Positions 1 to 9,820 of a DNA stretch of 51,178 nucleotides are shown here, piece by piece. The notes under the pieces are model-generated. The model saw only the letters and a program-made list of their open reading frames with translations, made no database searches and had not been told where the DNA came from. Location of the stretch: NCBI GenBank assembly GCA_001179505.1, contig CDMY01000513.1, forward strand, positions 1 through 51,178, read 5' to 3'. Origin of the DNA: Vitrella brassicaformis. Lineage: Eukaryota; Sar; Vitrellaceae. How positions within the stretch are numbered: position 1 is the stretch's first letter; every line of letters starts with the position of its first letter. The translations under genes and the position numbers were made by a program.

Positions 1-95
1 GGCCTGCCCATCCCCATGTCCCACTCTATCGCCCAATCCACCCATCCCACCCAGCCTCCCTCCCTCCGTCCCGTTCTGCTCATTCATTCCTTGCT

Positions 96-851
96 TCACT
101 GGTCGTCGTCTCTTTTCCTCTTCTTGTCCTTCTTGTCTTTCTTCTTTTTGTCTTTCTTCTTGTCCTTGTCGCGCCTCTTGTCGCGGTCGATCCTGTCCTC
201 AGGGTAGTGCCGCCGGTGCTCCTCAGAACGAATCGACTGCACCACCCACCACACACCCACACACCACATCACAGAGGTCCGCCCAATCGGTCGGCCTGTC
301 TCCCATCTCACCCTCACCCAGTCGACCAGCGGCACATCCGAGTCGTCCCCCTTGATGGTGGTCATCACCCTCCTGAGCAGGTCGTCGCTGAGCACCATCC
401 CGTCGCTCTTGAGCTCCTCCAGCGGCCTCGCCGTCGACAGCACACTCAGGGTGGTCGCCTCCCACATGTCGGAGGGCGGCGGGGGACGCGACTCAAGGAT
501 GTAGCGCTTGCCCTCCTTGTCTAGTGCGCGCCACAGCTCGTGTGAGAAGCGAGAGACCACCCAGCCGAGGCTGCGGTCCAGCAGCTCGGCAGCCACAAGG
601 CGGACGTCGTGCAGCGTCTTAGTCTCGCCCGGCCTGTCCAGATCGGGGAATTCTGTTGACTTGAAGAGGTCGCCGAGGATGGTGCCGTTGTCCTCATGCC
701 GCTGCTCATGCCGCGCTGGACTTATCGCAGCGTCAGCAGTCGGACCAGGACCAGGACCGTCAGCAGCAGCGCCGTCTTCTTGTCGAGTCATGAGTTGTTG
801 AGGTGGCAAAGAGGTGTTGACAGTGGCTGCCGCGGCAGGGTTGTGGTCCAT
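96..851 (-). CDS. Hypothetical protein with Lys/Asp-rich C-terminal tail
   Basis: I do not recognise a family. The model has two exons, 851-318 and 236-96, separated by an 81-nt intron (GTGAGG...TGCAG). It encodes about 224 residues. I start at the ATG at 851 (MDHNPAAAA) rather than an upstream in-frame ATG at 926, because the segment between them looks like leader sequence. The N-terminal ~50 residues are Ala/Gly/Pro-rich and probably disordered. The middle (about residues 60-175) looks folded and helical, with a stretch LLDRSLGWVVSRFSHELW. The last ~30 residues are almost all Lys, Asp and Arg (for example DKDKKKDKKKKDKKDKK), which resembles a nuclear localisation or RNA-binding tail. The intron is a multiple of three and lacks stops, so unspliced RNA would still encode a longer protein. 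The gene is divergent from the prolyl oligopeptidase gene. It is probably real, but its function is unknown. Confidence 0.6.
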   Translation of the reverse strand: MDHNPAAAATVNTSLPPQQLMTRQEDGAAADGPGPGPTADAAISPARHEQRHEDNGTILGDLFKSTEFPDLDRPGETKTLHDVRLVAAELLDRSLGWVVSRFSHELWRALDKEGKRYILESRPPPPSDMWEATTLSVLSTARPLEELKSDGMVLSDDLLRRVMTTIKGDDSDVPLVDWVRVRWETGRPIGRTSVMWCVGVWWVVQSIRSEEHRRHYPEDRIDRDKRRDKDKKKDKKKKDKKDKKRKRDDDQ

Positions 852-1202
852 TTTCCCCCTTTGGCTGGTTGGTTTTACAGCGCAGTTAGGGATTAAACGG
901 AAATTGTCGGCCCTAAGAATAAGCATTGAGAAGGGTGAGAGAAGGGCAAGAAGTCGCCAGATCAGCGCCTCTTCCTCTCTGCATCACCGGTTCTCCTCTG
1001 AGCGCAGAGTCAATCAGATCCACACGGCCGAGGAGACCGGCAAAGGGCCCGCTGTGCTTCGCCGGGCTGTGCTGCTGTGAGGAAGCCGACAGACGGACAG
1101 ACAGACAGACGGACCATCTCAGTCAGTCAGCGAGCCGAATCAGCGGGGCTGACTGATCTTCCCCATCGCAACTCCTTTTTGCTCTCTATCGACGTGGCGA
1201 AA
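852..1202. promoter_or_regulatory. Shared divergent upstream region
   Basis: This 351-bp spacer lies between the start codons of the Lys-rich protein gene (-) and the prolyl oligopeptidase gene (+), so it must hold both promoters. I see no TATA box at a fixed place. A short (ACAG)n/(ACGG)n tract lies near 1088-1112. The motif GGCGAAAAT overlaps the oligopeptidase start codon at 1197-1205. Confidence 0.4.
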
Positions 1203-3443
1203 ATGAAGCCGCGGGGTTCATTCGGAACCGAAATGGCACTCATCGCTGTCGTCTATGCAGTTTTGATTCATGTGAGCGGGCAGGCGCAGCCAGACACGAA
1301 TGCACAGACACACAAGGGAGGGAGGGAGGGAGAGAGGGAGAGATACACACACAGACATCGCGTGATGTGTTGTGTGCAGGTTGCCGCCAGCAGCATCAGG
1401 GGGGGATGGAACAGGAGGCTACAAGGTGCGACGAGAGAAGGGCGACAGGATGAACGCCAGTCAGCGGGTATCTGCAGTGGCTCTCATCATGTTGTCTGTG
1501 CCTGGCTGTCTGTCTGTCTCTGTTGATCGGTTGATCAGTTTCTGAGGGTCCGCTGCGTGCTGCTTATACTTATCCCGATGTCCGGCGGGATGACACCGTC
1601 GATGAGCTACACGGGCAGCGCGTTGAGGACCCTTACAGGTAGCCCACCACTGATTCACATTCCCGCCCGCCCATCCATCCCGTTTGTCTTTGTCACGTAC
1701 CGTACAGGTGGCTTGAGAATCCGTCAAGTGCCGACACGCAGCAATTCGTGGCCGATCAGAATGACGTCTTCAGCGCCTACATCGATGGCAGCTCCATCGG
1801 CGTCGAGGCCAAGGCCCGCATGAAGCAGCTCAACAACTACACCTCACTGAACATACCACAGAAGATATTCATCCGCGACGCCGAGACCGATGAAATCCTT
1901 CGCACCAAGCTCATATGGGAGATGCAGCGGGGGCTCGAGGACCAGGCCAGGGTCTACATCTTTGACCTCGAGGAGCCCAACGTGGCCGGGGTGGACTTCA
2001 ACAACATCACTGACGAGGAGCTGCTGACGGAGGAGAGCGTCTTTCTGGACCCCAACAAGTGGTCTGAGGACGGCACCATCGCCCTCACATACACCAAAGG
2101 GTTCTCGCCGGACGGACAGACATTTGCGTGAGCCCCTCACACACACGAACGGGACCACATGGTATGGTAGATGGATGGGATGCATCATGTCATGTGTTGT
2201 GTTGTGTTCTCTCTCGTGTCGTGTGTGTGCAGGTATGGCAAGAGTGAGAACGGCAGTGACTGGGTGTTTGTGGAGTTCATGGAGACGGAGAGCCGGGAGC
2301 CTCTGCCTGACACCATCAAAGACGTCAAGTTCAGCAACGTCGTCTTCTCGCCAGACGGCAGGGGCGTCTTCTACCAGATGTTCCCAAGACCTGAGGGCGG
2401 CGACGACTCGGGCGAACTCACAGACTCGAAGGTCGGCAACTGCACTGCACTGTCCGTGTTGGGGGAGAAAGATGGCGCCCTTCTGTGTCTATTGGGTCTG
2501 CAGGTAATGTACCACGTGATGGGTACGGACCAAGCAGCAGATTTGGTGGTCGTCGAGACGCCCGAGCATCCCACCTGGGTCAAGGGCGTGATCGTGACAC
2601 CAGACAGGGAATACCTGATCTGCATAATATCCAGAGGCGCTGAGAGGGTCAGTCACTGCCCACACACCGAGACACACACACAGGCACCACCTCCTGCCCT
2701 GCATGCGATTGGTGTGTGCAGACGAATGCCTTGTGGTACGCCATGATCGACGAGATCCCTTTCATGGACGGCGGAGATGATGGTGAGTCCAAGGTCCGCG
2801 ACTACTCCAAGACAGAGTGGGTGAAGCTCATCACCAACCCGGGCGAGCACGAGTACGAGCTGCTCGCCACTAACGGCACCATCTTCACGCTCATCACCGA
2901 CTTCAAGGCGCCCAGGAAACGCATCATCCAGATCAATATCGAGAAGCCAGGTGGGCGAGCTGCACTGGCTTGATCATGGACTTTGGTGTGTGTGTGTGTC
3001 TACGTCAGACGAGGATGAGTGGATGGAGCTGGTGCCTGAGGGTGAGGACCTGGCGGTGCTCGACGAAGCCATGGTCGTCAACGAGGTGATTAGGGCAGAA
3101 AAGCCAGCTACACTGCTTGCCTGCACAAATGTCGCTGTCCCGCTTGTTTTCCCGTGCAGACGATATTGCTCGTGTCTTACATGAAGGACGTCCACAGCAT
3201 CGTCAAATACTACGACCTCACAACAGGTGGGCGGGGATGCGGGCGGGTCGCCGCACCGCCTCGCTGAAGCTGACGTGTTGGTGTTTGTGTTGGTTAGGTG
3301 AGTTCCTGGGTAACATTGAATTCGACCTGGGCACTGTGAGTATGCCTCACGGCTGGGGAGCATACCGGGTCAACTTCTACGAGCCAGGTGACTATATGCA
3401 GCACACACAAAGAAGATTGGGAGGGGAACACACACACACACCA

Positions 3444-3477
<34 letters not shown>

Positions 3478-5139
3478 CATGGGCTTGTGTGGCTGTGGTG
3501 TGCCGTCAGAGATCTTCTTGTCAATGAAGGACTTCCTCACCCCCACCACCGTCTACCGCCTCGACTTCACGCAGGAGGAGGCCACCAAAAACCTCTTCAG
3601 AGAGACAAAGGTACATCCTGGCGACAAAAGACACTCACACAATACCTCCCAATGCTCTCTCTCTCTCTCTCTCAGATCGAGGGATACGACTCGTCTATAT
3701 TCGCGGTCTCCCAGGTCTTCTACAAGAGCTCCAACGACACCGAGATCCCCATGTTCATCCTCCAGTCAAAAGAAGCCGCCAGCGGCGCCCCCTCCCCCAA
3801 GCCGTGCTTCCTCTACGCGTACGGCGGCTTCTCCGTGTCCATCCAGCCGTCCTTCATCACCAGCGCCCTCATATTTGTCGAGAACTTCGGGGGCATGTAC
3901 GCCTTGGCCAACATCCGGGGCGGGGGGGAATACGGCGTCGAATGGCACCTTGCTGCAGTGGGGGAGAAACGACAGGTACGTAGGTGCCTTGGCCGGCCAG
4001 CTGTGTGATTGCCCTTACCCTGTTTGTGTGTGTGTGTGTGTGTGTGTGTCAGACTGCTTTTGACGACTTTCACAACGCTGCTGAGTTCCTCATCGAGAGC
4101 GAATACACTACATCAGACCAGTAAGTATGCAGCCAAGACCACGGTGGTTTCGGACAGCTTCATGCTGACTTCCCTGCGTATGTGTGTGTCAGGCTGATGG
4201 TCCATGGGGCGTCGAACGGCGGTCTGCTGATGGCCGTGGTGGCCAACCAACGGCCCGACCTGTATAAGGTCGTCATCCCTGGCGTTCCCGTCATCGACAT
4301 GTTCAGATACCATCTGTTCACCATCGGGGCAGCATGGTCAGTCTGTCTGTCGTGCCCACTCAAAAGGGGATGGACAGAGGGAGCATTCGTGTGTGTCGAT
4401 GCGCAGGATTCCCGAGTACGGCGACCCGGAGATCTCCGACCACTTTGACTGGCTCAAGGAGTGAGTGGGAGGGAGCTCAGTCAGGCACACGTGTGTGTAT
4501 GTGTGTGTGTGTGTGTGTGTGTTGTGTCAGGTATCATCCGCTGCTGCAGATCAAGACGCCTTCTGAGGAGCTGGAAAGGCAGCAGTACCCTGCCGTAAGT
4601 CCAAGCACTCACGGCATTGACGGACAACGATGTGTGTGCTGTCGTTCCCATCGACATATATCTGTGCCGTCAGATCCTGGTTCTGACGGCCGAGTCCGAC
4701 GACCGTGTCGTCCCGATGCACGCCTTCAAATACGTGGCGACACTGCAGCACCAGTTGGGCAGCAGCGATCAGCAGGAGAACCCCCTCATGATCCGCATCG
4801 AGACTAAAGCGGGACACGGTGCGGGCAAGCCAATATCCAAGGTGTGTACAGAATAATACACAACAACCAACTCACATGGACATGGACATTGACTCACATG
4901 TGCCCGCGCCTCATCCATCTGTGGTCTGCCCGCCTGCCGTGTCGGTCTGTCTGTCTCATCTCCATCAGACGATCGAGCAATGGGGTGACACGTTTGCCTT
5001 TGTGGCCAAGGCCATCGGTCTCAAGTGGACGCCGCCAGTGCGGGGGAACGCGACGGACACCGAAGACATCAACGGTGGGTCGGAGCAGGAGCAGGTCATC
5101 GTCAGTAACGGCGATGCCTACACGAACGGAGGCCGGTGA
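1203..5139 (+). CDS. Prolyl oligopeptidase (S9A serine peptidase)
   Basis: Prolyl oligopeptidases cleave short peptides after proline. Eighteen exons join in frame to 836 residues: 1203-1271, 1380-1425, 1539-1638, 1708-2127, 2233-2431, 2504-2647, 2722-2950, 3009-3085, 3160-3226, 3298-3387, 3510-3610, 3676-3975, 4053-4120, 4193-4336, 4407-4460, 4531-4594, 4674-4841, 4969-5139. The N-terminal family signature [15 protein letters not shown]...[11 protein letters not shown] is clear. The beta-propeller follows (MYHVMGTDQ), then the hydrolase domain with IRGGGEYG. The nucleophile is Ser644 in GASNGG, the acid is Asp733 or Asp734 in ESDDRVVP, and the base is His772 in KAGHG. The family is usually about 710 residues; this one has extra N- and C-terminal sequence. 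A hydrophobic stretch ([18 protein letters not shown]) near the start could be a signal peptide, which is unusual for the classic cytosolic enzyme. The 72-nt intron 2432-2503 is in frame and stop-free; homology says it is removed. Confidence 0.93.
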
Positions 5140-6409
5140 TATGATATATGGGACGGATGGGCGGGGCGGGGCGATATCACATGCGTCCAGATTCTGGGCA
5201 TGGTGGGAGGGGCGATTGCGTGTATGTGTGTATGTGAATTTGTGCACGTGTCATGTTTGTAGTGGTGCGTTATGGTGTGACTCGGGGAGGCAGGTCCGTA
5301 GGGGGAGGGTTTTATCTGTCTGTGTACGTGTCGTACATACGTTGTGTGTTCGCGTGTCTGTCTATTGCTGGGGACATTTTTGCGTGGTGAGTCCCCCTTG
5401 GCCCAATGGTAATGGTAGGTACTACGTCTCTCTCTACGGCTGCAAGGTTTTGAAACGCTGCAGGCGGCCGACATGAACCCGTGTCGGCCGACCGATACAC
5501 AGATAGATATCCGTCACAGACTAGCTATAGCCAGCACATCGATCGCTTTTTTGGGGCTGGCCAGCCAGCGAGCAGACGCGCCTACTTCGGCTCGGCTCGG
5601 CTCGGCACGCCCCCACCACATCCGTCCACTCGCTGAGATCTCCGTTTCTGTCTTGTCTATCGCAGCCAGGCATATTTGTGTCTTATCTGTTTTCCGTTGG
5701 TGTGTGTGTGTGTGTGTGTGTGTTGGCGGAAGGGGTGGGGGGTGTCGACCGACCGACCGACCGCAGCTAGCCCCTTCACGCCACGTGCCTTTCGCGGCGC
5801 CTTCATGAGATGCCTGTGAAGGCAGCCACCAGTTGATGTGTATCCATTTGCTGCCGCCCGGCGCCGCATAGACTTTTTTCGCTTTTTGCGGCGTGTGTGT
5901 TGGTGCGGCGCCCACATGCTGCGAACGTCTGTGTGGAGCGAACAGTGAGTATATTGTGTGTGTGTTGGTCAACAAGGCGTCGGGCGGGATCCAAATATTG
6001 ACTGAGTCAGTCGTGAAGGGGAGCGAGAAGTCAACACACACATACACCCCCCCCCCCACACACACAGAGCTCACCAGCCTGCTTCCTCATGTATTGGGGC
6101 GCGAAGTGTTCAGTGTTTAGACGGCCACTGTGAAGGGCTCGTCACAGAGACCCTTCCTTCCCACAGCTCAGCCGAACACGAACAGCACACTCGCAAAACG
6201 AAGTCGTCAAGAGTAAAAACAAGACCAGATCAGCAAGCACACCCATAAGACCACAGCCACTGAGTCAGACAGGCAAACGGACCATGCTTGTCATCATCAT
6301 GAGGCAATCGTATCAGCCTTCCTTCTGTACACCCCCAGGCAGGCAGGCAGATCGACGGGCAGCAAAACCCTCAATCCTCCCCATCCCCCATCCACTCATG
6401 CGTGTGTCC
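5140..6409. other. Intergenic, low-complexity, no convincing gene
   Basis: About 1.27 kb downstream of the oligopeptidase. It holds simple repeats: CTCGG units near 5587-5606, a GT run at about 5699-5722, a CCGA tetranucleotide tract near 5747-5762 and a C run followed by CA repeats near 6049-6065. Open frames here translate to repetitive peptides and have no splice-supported extension. The 3' untranslated regions of both flanking genes probably lie here. Confidence 0.6.
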
Positions 6410-6715
6410 TCACGCCTCGCTCCCCGATGAGATGGCCTTCTGCCCGCCCGCAGCAGCAACACCAGCAGCACCAGCGGCACCAGAGGCCGACGCGGACACC
6501 GACGCAGACGCAGAGGCAGAGGCACATAGAGACTCGCCAGCGGCAGAGAACTCCTCCACTTCCTCATCCTGCTGCTGTTGCTGTTGCTGTGGTTTGGGTT
6601 TGCGCGCATGCGGGCCTGTCTTGGGGCGTATGAAGTCGCACATGGTGTAGCCTTCGCCCTCGTAGTACATCATCGTCATCAGGTTGGTCAGCCGCTGCAG
6701 CAGGAACAACACCAT
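6410..6715 (-). CDS. Small putative protein with hydrophobic start and poly-Gln/Ala-Ser tail
   Basis: This single open frame has 101 codons from the ATG at 6715. The first ~25 residues are hydrophobic (MVLFLLQRLTNLMTMMYY), then comes a short conserved-looking segment (EGEGYTMCDFIRPKTG), a run of seven Gln, an acidic patch, and a tail dominated by Ala-Ser and Gly. A good acceptor-like sequence (CGCTCTTTCAG) lies just upstream of the ATG on this strand, but no upstream ATG exists before the neighbouring phosphotransferase start, so any upstream exon would be non-coding. The frame lies head to head with the phosphotransferase, 131 bp away. I recognise no family. The repetitive tail means this could be a chance frame. 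Confidence 0.35.
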   Translation of the reverse strand: MVLFLLQRLTNLMTMMYYEGEGYTMCDFIRPKTGPHARKPKPQQQQQQQDEEVEEFSAAGESLCASASASASVSASASGAAGAAGVAAAGGQKAISSGSEA

Positions 6716-6846
6716 GATGGTTATGGCTGAAAGAGCGTTGGCAATGGGTGAGCGTTGACTAGAGCGTCGGGGCGGCTCGGAATGCGTCTTTTCCTCTTCT
6801 CTGCCAATTCTCTGCGAGCTCAAGATGCAGCTGAGCCGGAAGAAGG

Positions 6847-9140
6847 ATGTTGTTTCCGCCTTATCTGCACTCGCATGAGGTCGAGAGGCTGCAGCTGTAC
6901 AAGTACACGTCATCAAAGTCAGAAACGATGAATGAATGAATCACACACTCTTGCTGCAGCAAGCTTATGGTGACTGATTCACTCATCCCCGCTCGCCTTG
7001 CCATTTCCTGCAGGCCGACCCCCCTTGATGCCCTCCTCAATCCCTTCTGGAACGCCGCGGCAGCCGCTGTGCCAAAAGTGAGTGAGCCATCCACGCAACC
7101 AAGAGAGTGACTGCTCATCTCATCTCTGGTCTCTTTTGTTTGTTTGCCTCGTGTGCTTCGTGATTCAGTGGCTGTCGCCCAACACGTTGACTGTGCTGGG
7201 TCTGCTGTCGAGTGGCTTCGGGGCGGCGCTGTGCCTCGTTTACGCACCCACGCTCACAGAGGACACCCCTACGTGGGTGTGGCCGGTTGTTGCGCTGACC
7301 GTCTTCGTCTACCAGGCAAGCAGGCTGACAATCAATCGCCAGATCCAGATTCATGTGTGACAACAATTGCGTGTGTCGATTCAATCATTCGTTCAGACGC
7401 TGGATGCCATCGACGGCAAGCACGCCAGGCGCACCGGTGCATCGTCGCCTCTGGGGCAGCTGGTGGACCATGGATGCGACGCATTCACTGCCGTGAGAGG
7501 GAGGAGGCTCCTAGCCCATTCATGTCTGTTGTGGTGTTGTGTATATGTGTGTGTGTGTGTGTGTCTGTGTGTGTGTCTGTGTGTGTGTCTGTCTGTCTGT
7601 GTGTGTGTGTGTGTGTGTGTCAGTGTTTCATGGGCATTGTGTGCTGCGCGGCAGCCAAGTTCGGCGCCTCCATGAACACATTCGCGGTCAGCAGCCACCT
7701 GGCCTGCTCTTTCGGGCCATGCATTCAGGATTGTCTTCCTCCTCCTTCCCCTGTTTGTTGCGTGCTTCAGATACTGATGTGCCTACAGACCAACACATTC
7801 GTGTGGAACGTACGTGAGCAACCAACACATTGGCACACGTGGAGTGTCACTCTTGATGATGCTGCAGTGGCTGGAGCTGCACACCGACCGATACACCACT
7901 TCATTCGGCATCTTCGGCGTCACAGAAGGCCAATACACGGTGAGCAGAACCAGACGGACACGCCAATGCTCCCGCATAGACACACAATCTAGCTAGCCAT
8001 GCATTCATGCAGGTGATTGTGGCGTGCCTGATGCCGCTGGTGCTGGGCGACACGGACCTGGTGGCAATGGCCCCGCTGGCAGCCAGGCCCTATCTGAGCC
8101 AGCTAGGCGGCGTGTTGGGGACGGGAGGGGCTTTCTATTGGCACACATTCCTGGGTCCTTGCTGGTGCACCATGTACGGACGCATTTGACCACACACACG
8201 GACAGAAAAGAGATCGCATGCGGAGTTCTGAATATATGGTGGGTGTGGTGTGGTGTGGTGTGGTGTGTCCCTCAGCGATGTGTTGTTGGTTGCTGCCACT
8301 GTGGTGGAGGTCCTTCGCAAGGCCAAGGACAGACTCCAGGCCGCCGGTGAGTGAGCGAGGTGTCGGCAGACGATTCGGGTCGTCACTGTCTGGCTGTCTG
8401 GCTGCATCTGTGCAGGGCACCTGTTCTGGTGGCTTGTGTACGTGTATGCCTCCTATGTGTTCTTCACACGAGGTCCGAACACCCTCTACCAGACGCACCT
8501 GCATCATGTGTGCATGTACAATGGTCCGCACTCACTCTCACCATGCAGGCGGGGCGTCATTCCACGTTGGATGGTTCTGCGTCGTGTCGACGGTCCATTT
8601 CGCCATCTACTTCCTCAGGGCACTCGCGTCGACGACGTGCAAGGCAAGACCAATCGACCAACACACACACATCCATCCATCCATCCATTTTGATGCGCAT
8701 TGTCTGGTGTGTTTGCAGGTGCTGTTTGCGCAGATCCAGTGGCCGCTGCTGCCGTTCTTCGCCACGACCGTCCTGCTATCGGGTGACTGACATACACAGA
8801 CAGAGAGCACAAGAATTACTTCATCTGCCTGTGTCGTTATTCGACCGTTTCTTCACAGCGGGGCCGCCATCTGCCTTGCTGCATCAGCTGGGGATGCCCC
8901 GCGATCAATTCATATTCACTCTTATGACGGTGCGCCACACTCCAAGCAATGCACAACACAACACTGGCAATGCCTGGCACACGTGTGTGTGCGTGTGTGT
9001 GTGTGCAGGGCCTGACGGCGTGGGGTGTGGTTTATCTGGGTGAGCTGATCGTGGCCAATGTGCGCACCATCTGCCGCGTGGTCGAGGTGCCCTTCTGGCG
9101 GATCCCCGCCAAGACACCAAAGGAGCGCAAAAGGAGATGA
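6847..9140 (+). CDS. CDP-alcohol phosphatidyltransferase (choline/ethanolamine phosphotransferase)
   Basis: Predicted integral ER/Golgi membrane enzyme that transfers phosphocholine or phosphoethanolamine from the CDP form to diacylglycerol, the last step of the Kennedy pathway. Fourteen exons give 400 residues: 6847-6917, 7014-7077, 7169-7315, 7397-7492, 7624-7686, 7771-7809, 7868-7939, 8013-8173, 8276-8346, 8416-8472, 8549-8643, 8719-8782, 8859-8929, 9009-9140. The start ([20 protein letters not shown]) matches the usual eukaryotic N-terminus. The catalytic CDP-alcohol motif DG-x2-AR-x8-G-x3-D-x3-D is intact ([24 protein letters not shown] region, exon 4). Several hydrophobic helices follow and the C-terminus is basic. 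Two introns use GC instead of GT donors (7316 and 8644). The 8473 donor is the least certain. Choline versus ethanolamine preference cannot be read from sequence. Confidence 0.92.
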
Positions 9141-9820
9141 GATGAGATGAATGGGGGCGCATGCGCTGGTAAAGGTTGCGGTGCGGTGCACGTGTGTGTG
9201 GTATGTGCAGCGGTAGGAACGGGACACGACACGCGCCGTTTTGTGTGTAGCGTAGCGTACATGTACAGTAGTGGTAGCTAGTTGTGTTGCGAGGGAATGT
9301 GAATACAGCTGAGTGCGTGAGTGGGGCCCATGCCGTGCCAGAGGACAGTGGGTGTGTCTATCTATCTGTCAAAACAGTCACTATAGTGTGATCGATCACA
9401 TCGCTGTACAGGTAAGGTAGCTCGTGTACGTTCACACACATATACACACACACAGCTCGTGTACGTTCACACACATATACACACACACACACACGACATG
9501 CAATCACACGCACACACGAGCATCGCCACTCACCCACCACTGCACACACGCGTCCCTGTACACGAGCATCTAGGCATATGTATATTCACAGGGGGCGAAT
9601 GCACCCATCTCATCTATAGCTAGCCAGGGGGGGCAAGGCAGGCAGGGCACGTCCACCCTCGCCCAAATGGCACATGAGGCTCTCTCCTCCGCTCTCGAAT
9701 TGCATCTCATCTCATCGCTACGCATCTATCCTGCAAGGCATCCACACCACAACCAAGACAGCACAGCACACAAACCACGTTGACGCAGGTATGTATACAT
9801 TCCTCCCCGCCATTGCAGGC
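9141..9820. other. Convergent intergenic region with CA repeats
   Basis: This 680-bp stretch separates the 3' ends of the phosphotransferase (+) and RING protein (-) genes. It holds CA-rich microsatellite DNA and a perfect 35-bp tandem duplication (listed separately). I see no coding frame with splice support. Confidence 0.6.
9419..9488. repeat. 35-bp perfect tandem duplication
   Basis: Two identical adjacent copies of a 35-bp unit beginning AGCTCGTGTACGTTCACACA, at 9419-9453 and 9454-9488, followed by more CA repeats. Each copy contains GTAC and ATATAC segments inside the CA-rich background. Confidence 0.9.

Noticed and set aside
5514-6074. 186-codon minus frame
   Set aside because: It translates CA and GT repeats into His-Thr and Cys-Val runs and has no family features or splice support.
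7144-7992. 282-codon plus frame within the phosphotransferase
   Set aside because: It is out of frame with the conserved CDP-alcohol motif and reads through (GT)n introns as Cys-Val repeats.
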